This document shows, one piece after another, positions 57,987 to 64,000 of a stretch of DNA of 64,000 nt (positions are counted from its first letter, which is position 1; each line of letters begins with the position of its first letter). The position numbers were made by a program, and so were the translations under genes. Below the pieces are notes generated by a model. That model was not told where the DNA came from and made no database searches. It worked only from the letters and a program-made list of their open reading frames with translations. The stretch is from NCBI RefSeq assembly GCF_900103445.1, contig NZ_FNHS01000010.1, forward strand, positions 1 through 64,000, given 5' to 3'. Source of the DNA: Methylobacterium phyllostachyos. Its GTDB lineage: Bacteria; Pseudomonadota; Alphaproteobacteria; Rhizobiales; Beijerinckiaceae.

Positions 57987-58817
57987 ATGATCAAGAAGCT
58001 TCTTCTCGCGAGCGCCGCCACGGCCCTCCTCACCGGCGCCGCCTCGGCCGCCGACCTGCCGCGCCGGGCTGCCCCGCCGCCCGTGTTCACCCCCGTGCCG
58101 GTGTTCACCTGGTCGGGCGCCTACTTCGGTATCAACGCCGGCTACGCGTTCGATGCCAGCAGCAACAACACCTCGAGCTTCGCCGTCCCGGCTCCGTACG
58201 GCAACGGCACGACGGCCTATTTCGGCCAGAACAACCAGGAAGGCTTCTCCGGCGGCGCCCAGATCGGCTACAACTTCCAGCTGACCCCGGGCAACGGCGT
58301 GGTGTTCGGCGTCGAGGCCGACGCCCAGTACCTCGACTTCGGCCGCAACCGGAACCGTTCCATCGTCACCGGCCCGCTGGCCGCCGGCTACTACGTCACC
58401 GACCCGCGTGGCCTGTCGAGCCTCGACTTCTTCGGCACCGTGCGCGGCCGCCTCGGCTACGCCTTCGACCGCGTCCTCGTGTACGGCACCGGCGGCTTCG
58501 CCTACGGCTCGGGCTCGGCTGACCGTTCGTTCGGTGGCTACGCCGGCAACGACAGCTTCCGCACCGGCTACGCGGTCGGCGGCGGCATGGAGTACGCGCT
58601 CCCGGTCGACTCGTTCCTGAACTTCTTCCGCTCCTCGGCCGTGACGCTCAAGGTCGAAGGCCTGTACGTCAACCTCGACCGCAACACCCGCAACCAGGGT
58701 GCCCTGGTCATCAACGCCGCCAACAACTTCCCGGTGGCCTACAACCCCGTCGGCCGTCGCTCCGACGAGTTCGCCGTCATCCGCGCCGGCCTGAACTACA
58801 AGTTCGGCTCGTACTAA
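57987..58817 (+). CDS. Omp25/Omp31-family outer-membrane beta-barrel protein
   Basis: A 276-residue outer-membrane protein. Signal peptide MIKKLLLASAATALLTGAAS, then the family start AADLPRRAAPPPVFTPVPVF and WSGAYFGINAGYAF; alternating strands such as VRGRLGYAFDRVLVYGTGGF; the last strand FAVIRAGLNYKFGSY. In Methylobacterium-type bacteria such proteins are abundant structural porin-like proteins. Codon choice is strongly biased to C-ending codons, as in highly expressed genes. A strong terminator follows. Confidence 0.93.
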   Translation: MIKKLLLASAATALLTGAASAADLPRRAAPPPVFTPVPVFTWSGAYFGINAGYAFDASSNNTSSFAVPAPYGNGTTAYFGQNNQEGFSGGAQIGYNFQLTPGNGVVFGVEADAQYLDFGRNRNRSIVTGPLAAGYYVTDPRGLSSLDFFGTVRGRLGYAFDRVLVYGTGGFAYGSGSADRSFGGYAGNDSFRTGYAVGGGMEYALPVDSFLNFFRSSAVTLKVEGLYVNLDRNTRNQGALVINAANNFPVAYNPVGRRSDEFAVIRAGLNYKFGSY

Positions 58818-58959
58818 GACTTACCCGCGGAAGCATCCGTCGGGCCTGATGGCCCGCGGGTGTTCTCCCGGTGGTCGACCATCCGCGATGCGGCCCCGCC
58901 GCATCGCCCCTCGACCTGAGCATCCCCAGCCCGATCAGACTGGCCGCTCGTGCCGAGCA

Positions 58960-58990
58960 ACGCCCCGGGAGTCTCTCCCGGGGCGTCTTT
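58960..58990. terminator. Strong terminator between convergent genes
   Basis: ACGCCCCGGGAG and CTCCCGGGGCGT form a perfect 12-bp stem with a 3-nt loop, followed by CTTTCGTT. It can stop transcripts from both the outer-membrane protein gene and the DUF5872-like gene. Confidence 0.88.
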
Positions 58991-59011
58991 CGTTGTGGGG
59001 TACCGCCCGCC

Positions 59012-59557
59012 TCAGGCGTGGACGGCATGCTCCAGCTGCGCCTTCGACATCTTCGACCGGCCGGGCACGTTCTGCGCCCGGGCCTTGCGCATCAGCTCGG
59101 CCTTGGTCGTCCCGGACTTGCTCTCCGTCTTGCCAGATGCCTTGCTGCTGCTCGCCTTGCCGGTCTTGCGTGCGGCGGCGGATTTCTCGGCGGCCGCCTT
59201 CGGCTGCTTCGAGAACTGCTTGCCCTTGGCGCTGTCGGCCCGCTTCTTGGCGGTGCTGTCGGCGTATTCCTTGTCGCTCAGTTTCTCGCGGGCCTTCTTG
59301 GGCAGGTAGCGCTCGCCGGTCTTGCCGCTCTCCTTGCCCGACTTCGTGTCCCACTCCTCGTCGGTCCACTGCTTGAGGTGGTTGTCGTCCGACTTCTTGC
59401 CGGCGTAGCCGCCGCCTTCCTTCTTGTATTCGGCCGTGGCCATCTGCGCCTTGCGGGCCGACCACTGACCCGGCTTGCCGCCCTTTTCTGACTTCGTGAC
59501 CTGCTTCTTGACCTTCTCCCACAGCTTGGGGTCGGTCTTCTTCGCGGTTCCCGACAT
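59012..59557 (-). CDS. DUF5872-like Lys-rich protein with C-terminal Rho_N-like motif
   Basis: A 181-residue very basic protein. The N-terminal half (DPKLWEKVKKQVTKSEKGGK, KKSDDNHLKQWTDEEWDTKS, RYLPKKAREKLSDKEYADST) fits DUF5872. A Lys/Ala/Ser-rich histone-H1-like linker follows, and the last ~30 residues (TKAELMRKARAQNVPGRSKM, SKAQLEHAV) match the Rho N-terminal/SAP-type helix-extension-helix pattern. Nucleic-acid binding is likely. An EcfG-type promoter lies upstream. The start at 59557 has GGAG 8 nt before it; an ATG at 59563 has too short a spacing. Confidence 0.85.
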   Translation of the reverse strand: MSGTAKKTDPKLWEKVKKQVTKSEKGGKPGQWSARKAQMATAEYKKEGGGYAGKKSDDNHLKQWTDEEWDTKSGKESGKTGERYLPKKAREKLSDKEYADSTAKKRADSAKGKQFSKQPKAAAEKSAAARKTGKASSSKASGKTESKSGTTKAELMRKARAQNVPGRSKMSKAQLEHAVHA

Positions 59558-59588
59558 CGTCATGTCTCCGAATAAAGATTTGGCTGAC

Positions 59589-59613
59589 AACACGAAGCGG
59601 ACAGCTCCGTTCC
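59589..59613 (-). promoter_or_regulatory. EcfG-type general stress promoter
   Basis: On the minus strand, GGAAC (59609-59613), 16-nt spacer, TGTT (59589-59592), matching GGAAC-N16/17-cGTT except for the least conserved base. It lies 31 bp upstream of the DUF5872-like gene. Confidence 0.6.
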
Positions 59614-59751
59614 GACCGCGGGCCGCCCGCGTGAAGATCGCGTTGGACGAATCCTGGATACGCCGGCGGCCCCGGCGGGTTGGCCCTGAGGATCGGGCAT
59701 CGCGCCCGGCCCGGCGCCGGGGCGTCCGGCACGCCTTCAGAGGGACACCGC

Positions 59752-59961
59752 ATGGCGGATACACCGGACGACACGCAGGCCCAGCGGATGCCCACCGGCA
59801 AGCCCGCGAGCGCGGGCCTCGCCAACGCGCCCCTCGACACCGCCACCGGCACGGTCAAGCCGCAGGACGGACCGATGGAGCGGGCCGGCACCGAGAAGGA
59901 GGAGGCGCGCCGGGGTGGGTCGAGCCTCGGGGCCGAGCGGGACCCGCCCGGCGGCCGGTAA
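59752..59961 (+). CDS. Small disordered protein, unknown (69 aa)
   Basis: A 69-residue hydrophilic protein (MADTPDDTQAQRMPTGKPAS ... GSSLGAERDPPGGR) with no hydrophobic core, rich in Gly, Pro, Ala, Glu and Arg. GAGGGACACCGC precedes the ATG. It lies 55 bp before the SDR gene and may be co-transcribed. Stress-related disordered proteins look like this, but that is only a suggestion. Confidence 0.6.
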   Translation: MADTPDDTQAQRMPTGKPASAGLANAPLDTATGTVKPQDGPMERAGTEKEEARRGGSSLGAERDPPGGR

Positions 59962-60016
59962 TCCGTCCGGCCAAGCCGGCGCCGCTTCAGCGCGACCAAC
60001 GAGAGGAAGACGCAGC

Positions 60017-61024
60017 ATGCAGATCCGCCACAAGCCCTTGCGCGAGCAGGTGATTGTCATCACCGGCGCCTCCAGCGGGATCGGCCTCGCCACGGCACGG
60101 GCCGCCGCCCGGCGCGGGGCCCGCGTGATCCTGGCGGCCCGCAACGGCGCCGCCCTCGACGACATCGCCCACGACATCCAGGAGCGCGGCGGCGAGGCCC
60201 GGGCCGTCGTCACGGACGTGTCCCGCCGCGCGGACGTCGAGGCGCTGGCCGCCGAGGCGGTGCGCGCCTATGGCGGCTTCGACACCTGGGTCAACAATGC
60301 GGGCCTCTCGATCTTCGGCCGTCTCGAAGAGGTCTCGGACGAAGACCATCGTCGGCTGTTCGACGTGAACTTCTGGGGGATCGTCTACGGCTCGACGGTG
60401 GCGCTGCCGCAGCTGAAGAAGCGTGGGGGCGCGCTGATCAACCTGGGCTCGATCGCCTCCGATCTCGCCTTCCCGATCCAGGGCATGTACTGCGCCTCCA
60501 AGCACGCGATCAAAGGCTTCACCGACGCCCTGCGCATGGAATTGCAGGAGGAGGGCGCCCCGGTCTCGGTGACGCTGATCAAGCCGGCCTCGATCGACAC
60601 GCCGTTCCCGGAGCACGCCAGGAACTACATGGCGCGGGCCCCGAAGCTGCCCCCGCCGGTCTACGATCCGGCGGACGTCGCCGAGGCGATCCTGTACGCC
60701 GCCGAGCACGGCCCGCGGGACCTCTATGTCGGCGGCGGCGGCAAGGTGATGAGTTCCCTGCGCAAACGCGTGCCCTCGGTCACCGACTGGATGGGGGCCA
60801 CGGCCATGTCCCGGACCCAGAAGGCCGCAGGCCCGGCCAAGCCGGATCGGGACGGCGCCCTCTACGCGGCCGGCCGCGACGGGACCGTACGCGGCGCCTC
60901 ACCGCATCATGTCATGCGCAGCACCTACACGCAGGCCTCGATCAACCCGGTCCTGACCGGGATCCTGCTCGCGGGCGCCACGGCGGCGGCGGCTGCCCTC
61001 CTGCGCCGCTCCGGCCGCGCCTGA
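60017..61024 (+). CDS. Short-chain dehydrogenase/reductase (SDR), C-terminally extended
   Basis: A 335-residue NAD(P)-dependent oxidoreductase. Cofactor motif TGASSGIGLATARA; NNAGLS; catalytic Ser in LINLGSIASD and YxxxK as YCASKHAIKG. The core ends near residue 250 and is followed by an 85-residue extension finishing in a hydrophobic segment (PVLTGILLAGATAAAAALLR), which may anchor it to the membrane. This membrane-tailed SDR type is common in Rhizobiales. Substrate unknown. Confidence 0.9.
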   Translation: MQIRHKPLREQVIVITGASSGIGLATARAAARRGARVILAARNGAALDDIAHDIQERGGEARAVVTDVSRRADVEALAAEAVRAYGGFDTWVNNAGLSIFGRLEEVSDEDHRRLFDVNFWGIVYGSTVALPQLKKRGGALINLGSIASDLAFPIQGMYCASKHAIKGFTDALRMELQEEGAPVSVTLIKPASIDTPFPEHARNYMARAPKLPPPVYDPADVAEAILYAAEHGPRDLYVGGGGKVMSSLRKRVPSVTDWMGATAMSRTQKAAGPAKPDRDGALYAAGRDGTVRGASPHHVMRSTYTQASINPVLTGILLAGATAAAAALLRRSGRA

Positions 61025-61167
61025 GGCCGTCAACCCGCGGCAGGGGCACACGCCCCTCGCCGCGGGCCTTGCAGCGTCACGCACGCTTCGCAGTCGGAGC
61101 GCCAACATAGCGGCCGGCATCCCCCTCTCTCCACTTCCGGAGAGGGGGAGACCCGTTCGCCCGCCAG

Positions 61168-62292
61168 CTACTCCATCGTCGGCGCGAGCTTCTTCACGCC
61201 CTGCACGTCGTCACCGAGCCACGCCGCGTTCTTGGCGGTGCCGTCGAAGGTCGCGCTCGTCTTGAACAGCTCGTACTTGCCCTCCAGCGCGTAGGGCTTG
61301 GACCGCGACAGCAGCTCGGCCACCGCCGCCTTGTCCATCGGCTTGAAGGTCTTCACCGCCTCGAAGGCCTGGTCGAGGTCGCGCTGGTTCTGGATGCCGG
61401 TGATCACCACCGAGACCGGCAGGTTCAGCGAGAAGTGCAGGTACTCGATCGGCTTGATCGGCGCGTCCGCCTTCAGGATCACCCCGTCGCCGAAGGTCTT
61501 CATGGCGAGCGGCGCGATGCCGTTCTGCACGAGATACGGCAGCACGAGGTGGCTGAACGAGCGGAAATGCGCGTCCATCACGTTGACGGGCATCTGCACG
61601 GAATCGAAGTGGAAGCCGCGCTCGGCTGCCACCTCCAGCATCTGCAGGTGGATACGCGGGTCCTTGTGGCCGGTGAAGCCTATGTAGCGCAGCTTGCCTT
61701 GGCGTTTGGCCTCCAGGAACCCCTCCATGGCGCCGCCCTCGGCGAAGACCCGGTCGGGATCGTCGTAGCGCAGGATCTCGTGGTGCTGGACGAGGTCGAT
61801 CCGGTCGGTGCGCAGGCGCAGGAGCGACTGGTCGATCTGCTTGAGCGCCTCCTCCTTGGTCCGCCCGTCCATCTTGGACATCAGGAAGACCTTGTCGCGG
61901 TAGCCGCCCTGGGCCAGGGCCGCGCCCATGCGCAGCTCGGAGCGCCCGTCGTTGTAGTCCCAGCAATTGTCCATGAAGGTGATGCCGCGGTCGATCCCGG
62001 CATGGATCAGCCGCGTCGCCTCGTCGTCCGTCACGGCGCTCTTGCCGAGGTGGAACCCGCCCATACCGATCGCCGAGATCTTTTCCGACGTCTTGCCGAA
62101 GGTCCGGTAGAGCATCTCGCCCCGGCGCTCGCCGGGATCGGTGACGAAGGGCAGGTCCGCGGGGTCCTGCGGGCGGGTGTTGGGAAGACCCGGGGCGTTC
62201 ACGGCCGCACCTGCGCTGCCGGCGCCCGCGAGGCTTGCGCCCGAAAGACCTGCGCCGAGCACGGCGCCCTGGAGGAAGCTGCGGCGTTCCAT
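61168..62292 (-). CDS. Tat-exported aldo/keto reductase
   Basis: A 374-residue reductase. N-terminal Tat signal ERRSFLQGAVLGAGLSGASL. TIM-barrel AKR residues: D/Y pair in GITFMDNCWDYNDGRSELRM, catalytic Lys in KVFLMSKMDGRTKEEALKQI, and DLVQHHEILRYDDPDRVFAE. It uses NAD(P)H in its family; export would be unusual for such a cofactor unless it is carried already bound. It lies 55 bp downstream of larB on the same strand and may belong to the same transcript. Confidence 0.88.
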   Translation of the reverse strand: MERRSFLQGAVLGAGLSGASLAGAGSAGAAVNAPGLPNTRPQDPADLPFVTDPGERRGEMLYRTFGKTSEKISAIGMGGFHLGKSAVTDDEATRLIHAGIDRGITFMDNCWDYNDGRSELRMGAALAQGGYRDKVFLMSKMDGRTKEEALKQIDQSLLRLRTDRIDLVQHHEILRYDDPDRVFAEGGAMEGFLEAKRQGKLRYIGFTGHKDPRIHLQMLEVAAERGFHFDSVQMPVNVMDAHFRSFSHLVLPYLVQNGIAPLAMKTFGDGVILKADAPIKPIEYLHFSLNLPVSVVITGIQNQRDLDQAFEAVKTFKPMDKAAVAELLSRSKPYALEGKYELFKTSATFDGTAKNAAWLGDDVQGVKKLAPTME

Positions 62293-62347
62293 CGGCTGTC
62301 TCCGTTCGAGAATGTCCGGGTGAGGGGAGGTAATGCGTCGGGCCGGG

Positions 62348-63028
62348 TCATCGTTCGCGCTCCTCGGCGAGGCGTCCTGCCGCGTGCAGCAGGCGCAGGG
62401 CGGCGCAGGCGGCGCCGTAACCGTTGTCGATGTTGACCACCGTGATGCCGGGCGCGCAGCTCGCCAGCACGGCCTCCAGGGCGGCCCGGCCGCCCGCGGC
62501 GACGCCGTAGCCCACGGAGGTCGGCACCGCGATCACCGCCCCGGCCACGAGGCCGCCGACGACGCTGGGCAACGCCGCATCCATGCCGGCGGCGACGATC
62601 ACCACCGGATGCGCCCGGATGTCTTCCAAGCGCGTGGTCAGCCGCCACAGGCCGGCGACGCCGACATCGGCGAAGAGCGAGGCCGCCCGTCCGCCATAGG
62701 CCAGCACCCGCAGGGCCTCGCGGGCAACCGGCACATCCGAGGTGCCGGCCGCCACCACGGCGACCCGGGCGGGACCGGTGACCCGCGGCGCCTCGCCGAA
62801 CACCGCCGTGCGCGAGACCGGACAATAGTCGAGCCGCGCCGCGTCCCGGAGCCGATCGCGCTTCTCCGGGTCGAGGCGCGTGAGGAGCAGCGAGGCGCCT
62901 CGCACCCGGGCAGCCTCGAGGATCGCGTCGATCTGCTCCGGGCTCTTGCCGGCGCAGAAGATCGCCTCCTCCAGGCCGATCCGCTCGGACCGGGCGAAAT
63001 CGAGGGTGAATTCTTCCGCGACGCTCAC
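62348..63028 (-). CDS. larB: Nickel-pincer cofactor biosynthesis protein LarB
   Basis: A 226-residue NaAD carboxylase/hydrolase that makes the pyridinium dicarboxylate precursor of the nickel-pincer nucleotide. The C-terminal PurE-like domain is clear: VAVVAAGTSDVPVAREALRV, VIVAAGMDAALPSVVGGLVA and AVPTSVGYGVAAGGRAALEA. The N-terminal FARSERIGLEEAIFCAGKSP is also LarB-typical. Start is GTG at 63028, overlapping larE by GTGA. Third gene of a larC-larE-larB order. Confidence 0.95.
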   Translation of the reverse strand: MSVAEEFTLDFARSERIGLEEAIFCAGKSPEQIDAILEAARVRGASLLLTRLDPEKRDRLRDAARLDYCPVSRTAVFGEAPRVTGPARVAVVAAGTSDVPVAREALRVLAYGGRAASLFADVGVAGLWRLTTRLEDIRAHPVVIVAAGMDAALPSVVGGLVAGAVIAVPTSVGYGVAAGGRAALEAVLASCAPGITVVNIDNGYGAACAALRLLHAAGRLAEERER

Positions 63029-63849
63029 GACCGGGCCTCTCCCTGCTGCACCAGGAAGGCGCTGCCGACCCGGTAGGGCGCGAACCGGACGAGGCCGGCG
63101 AGATGTGGCGGCGCCATGTCCCGGATGCCCGCACCGAGCGTTTCGCGATCCTTGGCGTCGAGGGCCGCCAGGCTCCCGGGATCGAGTTCCACCACCACCC
63201 CCTCGGCGCGCACCCGGCAGCGGACCGCGCGCTTAGAGCCGGCCCCAGCCTCGAGCGCTCCGCCGACCAGCCGCTCGACCGCGTGGATGAAGGTCAGGGT
63301 CTCCGGTTCGATCGCGATGCCGGTCTCGACCCGGCTCGACAGGCAGGGCGCCGCCGGCAGCTCCGCAACCGCCCCGAGGCCGAGGTCGCGGGCGAGCGCC
63401 CGCACGGCGGCCTTGTCGAACCCCGCCTCCACGTAGGGGTGGCGCACGCCGTGCTCCCGGGCGGCGTCGAGGCCGGGGCGGTACTCGCCGAGATCGTCGC
63501 GATTGGCCCCCGACAGGATCTGCCGGTCGGTCACCTGCCGGACCGCACCGTACAGGTTGGTCTTGCAGAAGAAGCAGCGGTTGACCGGGTTCGCCCGATA
63601 AGCCGGATCGGCGAACTCGCCGGCCTCGATCACCCGCAGATCCCAGCCCTCGCGGGCGGCCTCGGCGCGAACCCGCGCGGTCGCCTCCCCGGGCACGGCC
63701 GGCGAGACCGCGTGGACCATCAGGGCCGCGCCCGGCGCCAGCCGGTGGGCGAGGGTGGCGAGCGTCAGGCTGTCGACCCCGCCGCTCACCGCCACCGCCA
63801 CGGGGCCGAGCCCGGTGAGGACGGTTTCGAGATTGTTCTGGCGCGTCAC
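63025..63849 (-). CDS. larE: ATP-dependent sulfur transferase LarE
   Basis: A 274-residue PP-loop enzyme that converts the pyridinium dicarboxylate to its dithio form. PP-loop SGGVDS at 22-27; conserved NRCFFCKTNLYG (C92, C95); sacrificial cysteine C169 in APCLSSRVETG, matching C176 of Lactobacillus LarE, so it seems to be the sacrificial type. Start is GTG overlapping the larC stop. The enzyme consumes its own sulfur unless it is recharged. Confidence 0.95.
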   Translation of the reverse strand: MTRQNNLETVLTGLGPVAVAVSGGVDSLTLATLAHRLAPGAALMVHAVSPAVPGEATARVRAEAAREGWDLRVIEAGEFADPAYRANPVNRCFFCKTNLYGAVRQVTDRQILSGANRDDLGEYRPGLDAAREHGVRHPYVEAGFDKAAVRALARDLGLGAVAELPAAPCLSSRVETGIAIEPETLTFIHAVERLVGGALEAGAGSKRAVRCRVRAEGVVVELDPGSLAALDAKDRETLGAGIRDMAPPHLAGLVRFAPYRVGSAFLVQQGEARS

Positions 63850-64000
63850 CGCTCCTCCTCCGGCTGCTGGTCCAGCGCGCGCCGCTCGGCCTCCCGGCGC
63901 AGGGCGGCCCGCGCGGCGTGGCCCGCATGGTCGCGGGCATCGTCGGCCTCGGCCTTGGCGGTGCGCCCGCCCGGGCGGTCGACGATCTTAACCCGGACCG
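63846..64000 (-). CDS. larC: LarC C-terminal fragment (runs off the window)
   Basis: The last ~51 codons of a frame entering from the right edge: VKIVDRPGGRTAKAEADDAR, then a helical Arg/Ala/Glu-rich end LDQQPEEER. The GRTAKAEADD block is the conserved end of LarC, the nickel-inserting cyclometallase. It overlaps the larE start by GTGA. The gene is cut only by the window boundary. Confidence 0.85.
   Translation of the reverse strand, partial: VRVKIVDRPGGRTAKAEADDARDHAGHAARAALRREAERRALDQQPEEER

Overview
The window is a high-GC chromosomal segment that looks like Methylobacterium or a close relative (Alphaproteobacteria, Hyphomicrobiales). This is inferred from gene content and style: an rRNA-operon tail of 5S rRNA plus initiator tRNA, alphaproteobacterial RND/NodT/Omp25-31-type envelope proteins, ACC deaminase with an Lrp regulator, GGAAC-N16-CGTT general-stress (EcfG-type) promoters and dispersed intergenic palindromes. 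No prophage, transposase or CRISPR array was seen. Genes are tightly packed and mostly intact; the only truncated gene is larC at the right edge.

Layout. 1-505: 23S-5S spacer, 5S rRNA, tRNA-fMet and terminator. 0.7-14 kb: a sulfur region. It holds a methionine-type ABC importer with two tandem binding proteins (metQ, metQ, metN, metI), translationally coupled to two SfnB-like flavin oxidoreductases and an NtaA/DszA-type FMN monooxygenase. A split YeeE/YedE (TsuA-like) thiosulfate transporter pair follows on the other strand, then a small orphan protein, serine O-acetyltransferase, and an encapsulin shell overlapping a cysteine desulfurase that carries a ~240-residue disordered N-terminal extension. 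Together they could import sulfur compounds, strip sulfur from organosulfur carbon, make O-acetylserine and cysteine, and store or release sulfur inside a protein nanocompartment.

14-24 kb: a TetR regulator, an EmrAB/NodT tripartite exporter, a chemoreceptor, small proteins, and a Do-type periplasmic protease. 24-34 kb: RarA, Lrp and ACC deaminase, gamma-glutamyltransferase, PurD, a Tat-exported bicupin oxalate decarboxylase and an orphan efflux adaptor. 34-40 kb: a YtfQRT/YjfF-like (galactofuranose-type) sugar importer with a DapA-family aldolase. 40-45 kb: a PaoABC-like molybdenum aldehyde oxidase, a CAU-anticodon tRNA (probably tRNA-Ile2), a 38-residue membrane protein and a TOBE molybdate-binding protein. 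45-53.6 kb: a second chemoreceptor, a CzcBA-type metal efflux system and an AraC regulator.

53.7-61 kb: a run of small lineage-specific proteins, some behind EcfG-like promoters, with an Omp25/31 outer-membrane protein, a DUF5872/Rho_N-like lysine-rich protein and an SDR. 61-64 kb: a Tat-exported aldo/keto reductase and the nickel-pincer cofactor genes larB, larE and larC (partial).

The most interesting system is the encapsulin/cysteine desulfurase pair: the shell carries a cyclic-nucleotide-binding-like insertion whose canonical phosphate-binding arginine appears to be lost.
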